The notes under the pieces were generated by a model. It saw nothing but the letters and a program-made list of their open reading frames with translations. It was not told the DNA's origin and did no database searches. 12,390 bases of DNA from Thermoplasmata archaeon (GTDB lineage: Archaea; Thermoplasmatota; Thermoplasmata; SG8-5), in assembly GCA_030655715.1 (NCBI GenBank), contig JAUSPR010000153.1, positions 1 to 12,390 of the forward strand, given 5' to 3'. Below, in pieces: positions 4,635-12,390 of the stretch; positions within the stretch are counted from its first letter, which is position 1; every line of letters starts with the position of its first letter. The position numbers and the translations under genes are program-made.

Positions 4635-5822
4635 GGAATTTTACCGAATTACGGAGACACACGCGACCCAAAAGTGCGTGCCAGATATGGAAAGCTCGAG
4701 GCTTATATTGGTCTTGGGGGCAATTCCGTCGTATTCATTGGCAAATTGCTTCTGGGCCTGATGGTGTCCAGCATGGCCATTCTGGGCGATTCCCTGAACC
4801 ATCTCACTGACATTGTGGTTTCCGCGGTCATTCTCTATTCGTTCTGGATTTCTGCAAAACCTGCGGATGAACATCACCCGTACGGCCACGGGCGAGCTGA
4901 ATCCATACTGGCCGTGGCTGTTTCGTCACTGGTCATCTCCATGGGCATACTTGTCATAAGGGAGGCTGCTTCCAATCTCAACAATCCGAACATCAGCGCG
5001 GACATGTCCACGGTCGGTTGGATGCTGGCATTTACAGGCATCAAGGTTTTTCTGGCAATATTCGCGTTCTCAATTGCCCGAAAAATAAACAGCAAAGCAA
5101 TCAAGGCGGATGCCTGGAATCATCTTTCCGACGTCTTGATATCAATAGTTGTGGCCGTGGGAGTCGCAATCACGGTACTTTTCCCGAACTACCGGGTGCT
5201 GGATCCGATACTGGCGATTGGAATCGGTGCCTTTGTTATAGGAATCGGAATAAAACTGGTCTATGACTCGGCGCACAGCCTCATGGGCACTGCGCCGGAC
5301 CAGGCCACGCTGAAAGAAGTAGAAAAATGTGCGCGAAAGGTTCCGGGAGTGCTTGATGCTCACCGGATAGAGATTCACGAATATGGCACATTCAAATCCA
5401 TATCCATGCACATTCATGTTTCCGAGTCAATGGGCGCCGGGGAAGCCCATGCCATTGCCGACCAGGTGGAGAAGTGCGTACAGGAAAAATTCATGACCAG
5501 GCCGATGGTTCATATTGATCCTGTTAAGAGTCACTGCGACGAGTGTGAGCTGGAAGTGATTCGTGACATAGCCAAGAATTTCCCTGGCGTTGTTTCCGTA
5601 CACAAGGCCTCCATGCAGCATGCTCGCGACGGAGTAATCGTGGACATGCATGTCCTGATTGACGGCAAGACCAGCATCGAGGAAGGCCATGCTCTGGTTC
5701 ATGATATAATGGCCGAAGTAGCCAGGAAATTTCCCAATCACAGAGCGGACATACATCTGGAACCCTGCTCAGGGGATTGCCCAGCTTGTAAAGAGGAATG
5801 CGAGAAGAAGGTGGAGTTATGA
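4632..5822 (+). CDS. CDF-family divalent cation exporter with two C-terminal metal-binding domains
   Basis: A 396-residue cation diffusion facilitator that would export a divalent metal in exchange for protons. The TM domain (about 22-215) has metal-site motifs GDSLNHLTD (52-60, TM2) and ADAWNHLSD (159-167, TM5), followed by HHPYGHGR (81-88). By spacing, the key positions are Asn56/Asp60 and Asn163/Asp167, not the His-Asp or Asp-Asp pairs of typical zinc CDFs, so substrate is uncertain. The cytoplasmic part carries two successive ZT_dimer-like domains (about 225-297 and 302-378) instead of one, then a Cys-rich tail with four Cys (379-390). The ATG at 4632 sits behind a TATA element at leaderless spacing; an in-frame extension to 4551 would overlap the regulator gene and lacks support. 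It overlaps the next gene by four bases. Confidence 0.9.
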   Translation: MGILPNYGDTRDPKVRARYGKLEAYIGLGGNSVVFIGKLLLGLMVSSMAILGDSLNHLTDIVVSAVILYSFWISAKPADEHHPYGHGRAESILAVAVSSLVISMGILVIREAASNLNNPNISADMSTVGWMLAFTGIKVFLAIFAFSIARKINSKAIKADAWNHLSDVLISIVVAVGVAITVLFPNYRVLDPILAIGIGAFVIGIGIKLVYDSAHSLMGTAPDQATLKEVEKCARKVPGVLDAHRIEIHEYGTFKSISMHIHVSESMGAGEAHAIADQVEKCVQEKFMTRPMVHIDPVKSHCDECELEVIRDIAKNFPGVVSVHKASMQHARDGVIVDMHVLIDGKTSIEEGHALVHDIMAEVARKFPNHRADIHLEPCSGDCPACKEECEKKVEL

Positions 5823-6673
5823 GCCTGCAACCACTACCCACTACCCAATTCTGGAAGGTGGAAAAACCTCTGGAAAATGTGAAATTCAATACCTTATTTG
5901 CCAGAACGGTACTGGAAAATGTTCTGCCGGGCAAGATTTATGCAGACAATATCGAAACCCCATCCACATTCCTCATAGCCCATCCATACGGGATGTCCTT
6001 GCTGTTTGGTGAAACTGGCAATGCGGAATTCAACAAATCACTCCGCAATTACATGATTGATGCTGGCAGAAGAAAACGAACAGAATGGTTGCAGGTTTCT
6101 CCCGGAGAGTGGAAGCCGGTATTGGAGGAATTATTGGGCAATGATCTGGTGAGGAAGGACGCCACTCCAGAACAGCCGACATCAGCTCCCAATGACCTGG
6201 CGAAAGTCATGGAGTACACCAGGGTAAATTTCAAGTTCAATGAATCGAAATACAAGGCATTCGCCAGCCAGTATGAGCCTCCTGCCAATGAGATTGTGAG
6301 AACCGATGCTCGCACATTTCTGGAAATGCAGGGCCAGGTCATCCCCAGGCATTTCTGGCGGGATACTGACCACTTCCTTGGCGAGGGCGTCGGCTTCAGC
6401 CTATTGGAGGATGGCAAGGCTGTGTCGGTCGCTTTCTGCGCCTTCTTGTATGACAATATGCTGGAGCTGGGCGCAGAGACATCAGAACAATACCGCGGAA
6501 AGGGGTATGCGATTCATGTCAGTAAGGCCTTAATTGATTATTGCCTGGAAAGCGGTTTCGAGCCAATCTGGTCCTGTCGCCTTGAAAATACAGGCTCTTT
6601 CAAGCTTGCGCTGAAACTCGGTTTCGAGCCAGTGCTTTATCTTCCATATTATCAACTACCAACCAAAAAATGA
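5819..6673 (+). CDS. GNAT-family acetyltransferase
   Basis: A 284-residue protein with a C-terminal GNAT fold and a long N-terminal part (1-160) without recognisable motifs, the layout of the GNAT_acetyltran group (PF12746-like). The acetyl-CoA loop is EQYRGKGYA (223-231), preceded by a beta-strand-rich segment (191-220), and the family-typical ENTGSFKLALKLGFEP lies at 256-271. The ATG overlaps the exporter stop as ATGA and has GGTGGAG just upstream, so the two are translated from one mRNA. The acetylated substrate cannot be read from the sequence, and its link to metal export is unknown. Five T residues at 6688-6692 may end the transcript. Confidence 0.8.
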   Translation: MSLQPLPTTQFWKVEKPLENVKFNTLFARTVLENVLPGKIYADNIETPSTFLIAHPYGMSLLFGETGNAEFNKSLRNYMIDAGRRKRTEWLQVSPGEWKPVLEELLGNDLVRKDATPEQPTSAPNDLAKVMEYTRVNFKFNESKYKAFASQYEPPANEIVRTDARTFLEMQGQVIPRHFWRDTDHFLGEGVGFSLLEDGKAVSVAFCAFLYDNMLELGAETSEQYRGKGYAIHVSKALIDYCLESGFEPIWSCRLENTGSFKLALKLGFEPVLYLPYYQLPTKK

Positions 6674-6759
6674 TGGCCAGCACTATCTTTTTGATATTAT
6701 TCAACGAGAGCTGAATTAAAGCAATAATAATAGATAATAATATATTCAAGTAGTTCTTA
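6674..6759. other. Spacer between acetyltransferase and insertion sequence
   Basis: This AT-rich spacer has a T5 run at 6688-6692, which may terminate the upstream transcript. The last bases, TTA at 6757-6759, are repeated directly beyond the other end of the insertion sequence. Before the insertion this was presumably the far upstream part of the promoter of the surface-protein gene. Confidence 0.4.
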
Positions 6760-8068
6760 GGGGGCGCAGATAAATAAACTCCATTTTTAACGTTTCCGCG
6801 CCTGTTACTCAGTTCTAGGTACAATAGTGTAATTCCACTTTGGATACGATGTATGGTTTTGTATATTTAACTTTGCCATATCTTCATCTGTGAATTTCTT
6901 TCCCTTCTCATATCTTCTTTCATCAAGTTGAGCAAGGACCGTTAAACCTGTCTTTGTTTTCGTAGAACTGATCAAATTAATAATTGTTTCATAATTTACC
7001 AGCGGTTTTCCTTTCCAATTCATACTAATAAACGAAAACATACGATGTTCTATCTTATTCCATTTGCTTGTTCCAGGGGGTAAATGACATACGGTTATTG
7101 ATACCCCAATCTCATCAACAAATTTTTGTAGATAATATTTCCATCCTTTCCTACGCCTCCCGTTACTCCCGCCACCATCACAACATATCAACAATCCATT
7201 TGGATTTTGATAATCATATTTGCCAAATAGATTCCACCATTGACGGATACTTGCTACGGCGAATTCTGATGTATCATAACTAATACCGACGTTTACAAAT
7301 CCATTGTTATATCTTATATCATAAATGCCATATGGGATTGCTATCCCAATTCCAAGAGATCGAAAATCATAAACATTGACTTCTCGGGGTTCTCCTTTCA
7401 TTTCCCACGTTCTGCCATTGTTTTTGAAATTGCCAACGATTTCTTTTTTCTTCGTATCAACGGAAATAATAGGAAATCCTTGTTTAATAAATCGTTTCAC
7501 TTGTTCGTTTATGTATTTGAATTGTTCATCTCTTTTCAGCCCAGAACCTCCTTCGACTGTCTTCACGTTGGCTTGAAGAGAATAATCCATCTCTTTTAAA
7601 AGACGTCCAACGGTATCTGGGCCAACCTTATGACCCAATTTTTTTAATTCTTTCGCAATTAAATACGTTGATTTGTTGGTCCATTTCAATAAACTCATCG
7701 GGTCTCCAGCAGTATTCTCATCCATGATTCTTTCGAGATCTTCCATTATATTCGGGTCTTTGTTCTCAATTCTTTTACGACCCCCTCCAGTTTTTCGGAC
7801 TCTTTCTGAATCTTCAATTATTTCTTGGTTTTGAAGTTCATCAATTCCTTTTCGTATTGTTTTATATGTTAAACCAGTGTATTCAGAGACTTTACATATC
7901 CCTCCCCATCCCATCTCAAGCGATCTTAATGCAGCAAAACGACGTTTTTGTGCTTCATTTAATGTCATAAAGACCTTTAGAAAGATTTCTCGATCCTCTG
8001 TCGTTTTCATGTAGGGAGATATGCTGTTCTACCTTATTAAATGTTGGATGTTATTATTCGGCAACCCC
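6760..8068 (-). mobile_element. ISAzo13-family insertion sequence, apparently intact
   Basis: The element is about 1309 bp. Its ends are imperfect inverted repeats: GGGGGCGCAGATAAATAA from 6760 inward and, on the other strand from 8068 inward, GGGGTTGCCGAATAATAA; 16 of the first 23 bases match. TTA at 6757-6759 and TTA at 8069-8071 would be a 3-bp target duplication; because CTTAG occurs at both ends, the exact boundary is uncertain by one base either way. The single gene is a full-length DDE transposase. Composition is more AT-rich than the neighbouring genes, consistent with recent arrival. Confidence 0.82.
6805..8010 (-). CDS. ISAzo13-family DDE transposase
   Basis: A 401-residue transposase that would cut and rejoin the ends of this element. 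The N-terminal part (about 17-62) has a helix-turn-helix (SEYTGLTYKTIRKGIDEL), followed by the GGGRKR block (75-80) usual in this family. The RNase H-like catalytic core shows Asp185 (ISVDTKKKE), Asp278 (CCDGGGSNGRR) and Glu321 (TSKWNKIEHRMFS), with the strongly conserved CHLPPGTSKWNKIEHR block at 308-323. No stop or frameshift interrupts it, and its length is normal for the family, so it may be active. A TATA-like ATTTAATAAG on the minus strand (about 8042-8033), partly within the terminal repeat, lies about 27 bases before the ATG, predicting leaderless expression. Confidence 0.93.
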   Translation of the reverse strand: MKTTEDREIFLKVFMTLNEAQKRRFAALRSLEMGWGGICKVSEYTGLTYKTIRKGIDELQNQEIIEDSERVRKTGGGRKRIENKDPNIMEDLERIMDENTAGDPMSLLKWTNKSTYLIAKELKKLGHKVGPDTVGRLLKEMDYSLQANVKTVEGGSGLKRDEQFKYINEQVKRFIKQGFPIISVDTKKKEIVGNFKNNGRTWEMKGEPREVNVYDFRSLGIGIAIPYGIYDIRYNNGFVNVGISYDTSEFAVASIRQWWNLFGKYDYQNPNGLLICCDGGGSNGRRRKGWKYYLQKFVDEIGVSITVCHLPPGTSKWNKIEHRMFSFISMNWKGKPLVNYETIINLISSTKTKTGLTVLAQLDERRYEKGKKFTDEDMAKLNIQNHTSYPKWNYTIVPRTE

Positions 8069-8072
8069 TTAG

Positions 8073-8080
8073 CATATTTA
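8073..8080 (+). promoter_or_regulatory. TATA box of the surface-protein gene, directly beside the insertion
   Basis: CATATTTA is 23-30 bp before the ATG at 8103 and lies only 2 bp after the presumed target duplication. The insertion therefore replaced the bases just upstream of the TATA element, where TFB binds (BRE), with the end of the IS. GGGG at 8091-8094 precedes the ATG by eight bases and may help ribosome binding. Confidence 0.5.
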
Positions 8081-8102
8081 GGAACGTATAGGGGAATGCT
8101 AC

Positions 8103-11100
8103 ATGACATACTCTGATATTAATCAAATGACCGTTGTGAGATTGACCGCGCTGGCCATCGTGCTGGCAATGTGCATAGGTGCCTTTGCGCCATTGGGTGC
8201 TTTGACCAATGCAGCCGGGCCGGAGTCCATAATCCAGGCATCAAATGATAACGCTTTCATGGGTGTGCCAAATACCATTACACAGGCATCAGAGCCGCCG
8301 ATTGTTCAGGCGGCCGCACCAGTGCCGGTCGAGCCGGACACGATTGTGCTGCAGCCGAACGCGACGGTTGGGAAGGACGCGTGGATTGCCAATGAGACTT
8401 ATGAGTTGGAGAACATGGGTGCCGATTCAGATATATACATCGGTACAGGTGGCATGACCCAAACAGACAATCACAAAGGATTGTTCTACTTCGAAATGCA
8501 AACGGGCTCACGAAAGGTGAGCAGCGCGACATTGTCCCTGTATTCCATGTATCTTGATACTGCAGGAAAGATAAACGTCACAGTCAATCCTTTGACTTCA
8601 TTTTGGACAGAGGGAACCGGATGGCAGGCATCCGGTGAAATCGGATATGTAAACGGCGTTAACTGTACAAACGGAACCACATGGGGAACCCCGATGGGGG
8701 ATATAGATTACACAAGAGAATCATATCTCGCAATTGATAACCCGAATCTTTGGTATAGCTGGAATGTCACAACTATCGTGGATGCATGGGTTACTGATGC
8801 TATACCAAATTACGGTTTTATCTTGAACGGAACGCCCATAGATACAGCAACAAATTATGTGGGATTCTGGAGCAGCGATTACGCCATAGACCCCACACTC
8901 TGCCCGAAGCTCACCATCACCTACGCCGCAGAAATAGACCCTCCGGTTCCCCCCCAGTCCTTCCAGGAGGACGACCCGGCGCGGGATATCGCGCTAAATG
9001 GAAGGGCGAACGGGAGTGTGGAGCACGTATCAGATGTTTCATCAATTGGCGGCCTTCCTATTCCATTTTGGGGAAGTGCTCATAACAAGGTATTCTATCA
9101 CAATCTTTACAATTCGACTCAGGTTGGCTCTGAAGGAGTCATAAGTAGAATCGGATTTAACAGGTCCAACCCAACAAGCATGACTGAAGGTGTTGGGCTG
9201 TTCCAAAACCTAAAGATATCTATAGCGCACACTACCAAGACTAGCATCACTACAACATTCAATGAGAATTATCAGGGCAGCCTCATTGAAGTTTTCCAGG
9301 CAACCAACGTTTATATCAATTCCAGCAACAGTGATTCATGGATATACTTCGACCTCAATAAGAACTTCACTTATGACTCACAGTACAATCTCTTAGTGAA
9401 TATCTCATGGGATCAGGATGGGGGAACCAATGTTCGATTACATACGATAAATACCGGGGGCAATATCTGCAGAGCTTACAATTTTGACGATGGTACTCTT
9501 TCCGCTAGTAATAATGGACTTATTGCTAAGTTCCTCGTCGACGTCGTGGACAATGGTATATTCGATAAAGGAACCACAAATAATGGATTTATTTTTCCCA
9601 TCCTTGCTGGCGATTACACTAAGTTCCAGATGCTTTACAATGCGACTACTCTCGGGAATCAGGGTGGTGTTTTGGACAAATTAAGACTATACAAAATGGA
9701 TACCGACTCCGGCTCATTCTACAACCTGACAATCCGAGTGGGCCACACAGATATTTCGGACCTCGACATGACCTTCGCAAGCAATTATGTTGGTTCATTG
9801 ACCCCTGTGTTCTATCAGGCGAATTTCACTTTTAACCCCTATCCTTACTGGGTCGAATTTAATTTGGACAATATTTTCTCATATGATGGTGTGAGGAATC
9901 TGCTGGTGGAGGTTGAATGGAACGGCACACCGATTGCCACTGGTGCGATAGGCATTGCCAGAGATCCGAATACAGGAACCGCTAACAATTGTACATACAC
10001 GCACACTCCGGGAGCTCTGACGGGAACCACAAACGTCTGGACCTACAGTTTCCAAGCTATCTTCACCGAATCCGCCTCCCTCACCTGGTCCGCTGTAAGT
10101 AACAATCCAACAATGTTCACTGCATCTGCCACGGGCCGCACCCTGACAATCACTCCACTGGCCAATCAGTTCGGAACTGGCACTGCAACACTCACTCTCA
10201 CCAACAGCAACGGCGAATCAGTCAGCCAGAACATCCCGATAACGATCAACGCTGTGAACGACGCACCGCTCCTTGCAGTCCTGGCCAATATCCAGTGCAT
10301 CGAGGATGAGCCTCGCTCGGTGAACATTTCTGGCAGCATCACAGACATTGACGATCCGATTAAAAACATCACCGTAACAACAAATTCCACTTACGCAGTT
10401 GTGAACGGGACAAACATAACCTTCCTATATCCAGAAGGCGTGAGCGGTGAATCCATTCTGATCACAATCAAGGACAAGGGCGGGCTCCTGGCAACTCGAA
10501 TTATCGTGGCGAATGTCACCCAGGTGAATGATGTACCCCTACTCACTGGCTTTGTGTCGACAATAACCTGCCACGCCACTCTTCCCAATCAGATGGCTCT
10601 GAATCCGAGTGATGAAGAAACACCGACCGGCCAGCTCATGATTTACACGAACTCGCAGTACGTGGATGTCTCTGGCAGCACCCTGCACTTCCTTTACCCG
10701 AAGGGCATAGGCTCAGAGCAGGTTACAGTATACCTGGTGGACAGCCTCACATACGGCACACAGAACAATATCAGCTACACTCTGGCTGTAACAATAATCG
10801 ACCACCCAGAAGTGGTCGCCTACTCGCCGAACGGCACCGCAGTACCTGTGACGACGACCGTTGCGGTCACATTTGACATGCCCATGAATGTAACAAAGGC
10901 AGAAAATGCGTTCTCCATGGTATTTGGCACAACTATTATCAACGGCACTTTCAGCTGGAACAATGGCAGCACCATTATGACATTCACGCCAGCAGACCAT
11001 CTGACGAACGGCGTTTATGACATTCATGTTGCTGCCTCGGCCGAGACCAAAACCGGCGTCAGCATGCTGAATGCATATGCATGGAACTTCACGGCCGCCC

Positions 11101-11645
11101 TCGGAACCTTCGATGGCGACGGCGATGGCATGCCGGACCAGTACGAGATAGATCACGGACTTGACCCGAATGTGGACGACGCCGCAGGAGACCTCGACGG
11201 CGACGGCCTGACCAACGAACAGGAATATGCGCTTGGCACCGATCCAGACAAACAGGATTCAGATGGGGATGGGATCAATGACTTCGACGAGGATGCGGAC
11301 AATGATGGCTATTCCAATGGCGAAGAGTATTTGGCAGGCACTGACCCCAAAGACCCTAAGAGCGTACCCACCTCTGGATTCCCTTGGATAATCTGGGTAT
11401 TGATTCTGGTCGCAGTCATTGTCGTTGTCGTGGTAGTTCTGTTATTGGTGAAGCGCAAGCCCCAGCCAGTTCAGGAACCGATGTATGACCAGCCGAATGA
11501 AGGCGAGCAATTTGAACAGGCCCCGTTTGAAGAGGGTAACGCTCCGCCACCACCAGAGGGCTGGACACCGGAACAATCTCCCGAAGTGATTCCTCCCGAA
11601 AGTCTGGATGGACAGCCTCCCCAGCAGGACATTGTCGAACCATAA
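8103..11645 (+). CDS. Giant multidomain surface protein with C-terminal membrane anchor
   Basis: An 1180-residue exported protein, probably an adhesin or cell-envelope component. Order of parts: signal peptide (hydrophobic about 11-34; an alternative start at Met9 gives a more ordinary one); a DNRLRE-like domain (about 84-275; ATVGKDAWI start and SWNVTTIVDAWV core); two homologous repeats of about 170 residues (about 300-478 and 490-655) sharing NLxIxxxHT, NYxGSLxxVFxxxN and YDxxxNLLVxxxW; Ig/cadherin-like modules (about 655-718, 720-808, 810-900) linked by NDAPLL and NDVPLL; an SbsA-like Ig domain (901-1000) with PEVVAYSPNG and VAVTFDMPMN; calcium-binding DxDxDG repeats (1003-1086); a membrane helix (1094-1117) ending in KRKP; and a Pro/Glu/Gln-rich cytoplasmic tail. 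Many N-x-S/T sequons suggest heavy N-glycosylation. Confidence 0.88.
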   Translation: MTYSDINQMTVVRLTALAIVLAMCIGAFAPLGALTNAAGPESIIQASNDNAFMGVPNTITQASEPPIVQAAAPVPVEPDTIVLQPNATVGKDAWIANETYELENMGADSDIYIGTGGMTQTDNHKGLFYFEMQTGSRKVSSATLSLYSMYLDTAGKINVTVNPLTSFWTEGTGWQASGEIGYVNGVNCTNGTTWGTPMGDIDYTRESYLAIDNPNLWYSWNVTTIVDAWVTDAIPNYGFILNGTPIDTATNYVGFWSSDYAIDPTLCPKLTITYAAEIDPPVPPQSFQEDDPARDIALNGRANGSVEHVSDVSSIGGLPIPFWGSAHNKVFYHNLYNSTQVGSEGVISRIGFNRSNPTSMTEGVGLFQNLKISIAHTTKTSITTTFNENYQGSLIEVFQATNVYINSSNSDSWIYFDLNKNFTYDSQYNLLVNISWDQDGGTNVRLHTINTGGNICRAYNFDDGTLSASNNGLIAKFLVDVVDNGIFDKGTTNNGFIFPILAGDYTKFQMLYNATTLGNQGGVLDKLRLYKMDTDSGSFYNLTIRVGHTDISDLDMTFASNYVGSLTPVFYQANFTFNPYPYWVEFNLDNIFSYDGVRNLLVEVEWNGTPIATGAIGIARDPNTGTANNCTYTHTPGALTGTTNVWTYSFQAIFTESASLTWSAVSNNPTMFTASATGRTLTITPLANQFGTGTATLTLTNSNGESVSQNIPITINAVNDAPLLAVLANIQCIEDEPRSVNISGSITDIDDPIKNITVTTNSTYAVVNGTNITFLYPEGVSGESILITIKDKGGLLATRIIVANVTQVNDVPLLTGFVSTITCHATLPNQMALNPSDEETPTGQLMIYTNSQYVDVSGSTLHFLYPKGIGSEQVTVYLVDSLTYGTQNNISYTLAVTIIDHPEVVAYSPNGTAVPVTTTVAVTFDMPMNVTKAENAFSMVFGTTIINGTFSWNNGSTIMTFTPADHLTNGVYDIHVAASAETKTGVSMLNAYAWNFTAALGTFDGDGDGMPDQYEIDHGLDPNVDDAAGDLDGDGLTNEQEYALGTDPDKQDSDGDGINDFDEDADNDGYSNGEEYLAGTDPKDPKSVPTSGFPWIIWVLILVAVIVVVVVVLLLVKRKPQPVQEPMYDQPNEGEQFEQAPFEEGNAPPPPEGWTPEQSPEVIPPESLDGQPPQQDIVEP

Positions 11646-11689
11646 ACGCATAATCTGGATAGAAAAATTTCGTATAATTAGCTTAAGCA

Positions 11690-12274
11690 CTAATAAAGTT
11701 CAGAAAGTGCAGCATCCACTTTCTTCAGCCAGAGCATCATGCCCATTTCGCCGAATGACTTTCTGGCTTTCTCGAGCATGACTCTCGCTTCGTCATGCTT
11801 TCCTTCCATTTTGAGAAGCAGCCCATCATCAAAATCAATCATTGTCAGCAAGGAAGTATCACCAACATCGGCGAGTATTTCCCTTGCCTGGTTGAAGAGC
11901 GCTCTCGCATCCTCGAAATTCTTCAAGTCCCTATGAATTATTCCAAGCACATAGGTGGATGCGCCTTCCTCACGTTTCGCACCCAGCTCCTTTGAAAGGG
12001 CCAATGCTTTGTTTGCATAGTCCATTGCCGGCTTAAACTCCTCAAGCACTGAATGTGACTCGGCCAATCCATAATAATTGTAAATTAGCATATGCTGGTC
12101 CCCAATGTCATTGCACAGCTCAACGCTCTCCTCCTGGCATTTTATTCCCCGTCGAATATCCCCGAGGTCTGGATACACATATCCAAGGCTGCTGAGGGCC
12201 CATGCAATGCCATTCTTATCTCCTGACATCCTGTAGAGGTCCAGCGCCCTCCATCGGTCTTCGGTTAAGCCCAC
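11690..12274 (-). CDS. TPR-repeat protein, possibly the C-terminal part of a frameshifted larger protein
   Basis: A 194-residue protein made of about four tetratricopeptide repeats: near residues 20-58 (LSSLGYVYPDLGDIRRG), 60-98 (YNYYGLAESHSVLEEFKPAMDY), 100-138 (LGIIHRDLKNFEDARALF) and 140-178 (GLLLKMEGKHDEARVML). Such repeats bind other proteins; no enzymatic domain is present. The first residues (RWRALDLYRMSGDKNGIAWAL) already look like the inside of a TPR series. The only plausible start is GTG at 12274, preceded by GGGAGGGG at a tight spacing, and the frame stops at 12313-12311. The upstream frame ends at 12265, inside this gene. It could be a coupled second gene or the broken end of one protein. 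It converges with the surface-protein gene, 44 bp away. Confidence 0.7.
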   Translation of the reverse strand: MGLTEDRWRALDLYRMSGDKNGIAWALSSLGYVYPDLGDIRRGIKCQEESVELCNDIGDQHMLIYNYYGLAESHSVLEEFKPAMDYANKALALSKELGAKREEGASTYVLGIIHRDLKNFEDARALFNQAREILADVGDTSLLTMIDFDDGLLLKMEGKHDEARVMLEKARKSFGEMGMMLWLKKVDAALSELY

Positions 12275-12390
12275 AACCCCTCCCGTAATCGTTTTCTTTC
12301 CACATGCGGATCAAGTGCCTGGCTAGTGTAGACATCCATCAGGAGTTCGTAAGAGTTTTGAAATCCACAAAGTTTCAAGACCTTGGTGAG
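12265..12390 (-). CDS. C-terminal 41 residues of an upstream protein, cut by the window edge
   Basis: On the minus strand a frame open to the right edge reads 41 residues, including NSYELLMDVYTSQALDPHVE and RKRLREGLWA, and ends with TAA at 12267-12265. It overlaps the start of the TPR gene in a different frame by about 10 bases. Length of the protein and family are unknown. A single-base indel in the G-rich GGGAGGGG block (about 12284-12277) would join this frame to the TPR frame, so it may be the front part of the same protein. The helical, charged character is compatible with TPR-type regulatory proteins, but nothing specific is visible. Confidence 0.5.
   Translation of the reverse strand, partial: LTKVLKLCGFQNSYELLMDVYTSQALDPHVERKRLREGLWA

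Noticed and set aside
10713..11156. 147-codon minus-strand frame
   Set aside because: It is antisense to the Ig-like and Ca-binding part of the surface protein and shows no motif of its own.

Overview
This window looks archaeal, most likely from a euryarchaeal lineage of the Thermoplasmata type; the exact group cannot be fixed from 12 kb. The evidence is two tRNA genes without encoded CCA, both carrying introns with bulge-helix-bulge (BHB) splice motifs; TATA boxes about 25-30 bases before start codons with no room for a leader; oligo-T terminators; a NikR-type metal regulator; and a giant sequon-rich surface protein with a C-terminal membrane anchor and Ca-binding DxDGD repeats.

Layout. Bases 1-191 hold the tail of an unrecognised gene. 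Bases 192-1644 are RNA territory: a minus-strand tRNA-Val(UAC) with a 31-nt D-loop intron, an AT-rich spacer with no convincing gene, a set of strong inverted repeats and two tandem related hairpins (1003-1240) that may be an undescribed structured RNA, and a plus-strand tRNA-Leu(CAA) with a 119-nt D-loop intron. Neither tRNA has an intron at the usual 37/38 site.

Bases 1645-4588 form a tight metal-uptake operon: a ZnuA-like binding protein, a ZnuC-like ATPase, a ZnuB-like permease, and a NikR-family repressor in which one nickel ligand (His of HxH) is replaced by Asp. Bases 4632-6673 carry a cation diffusion facilitator (CDF exporter) with two C-terminal metallochaperone-like domains and a Cys-rich tail, its start overlapping an inverted repeat that could be an operator, followed by a 4-base-overlapping GNAT acetyltransferase. 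Import, sensing and export of a divalent metal (zinc is the best guess) thus lie side by side.

Bases 6760-8068 are an intact ISAzo13-type insertion sequence with imperfect terminal inverted repeats and a probable TTA target duplication, landed immediately upstream of the TATA box of the next gene. Bases 8103-11645 encode a 1180-residue surface protein (signal peptide, DNRLRE-like domain, two internal repeats, Ig/cadherin-like modules, SbsA-like Ig domain, Ca-binding repeats, membrane anchor, Pro/Glu-rich cytoplasmic tail). Converging on it is a minus-strand TPR protein (11690-12274) whose start overlaps the end of another reading frame; this is either a translationally coupled pair or one gene split by a frameshift.
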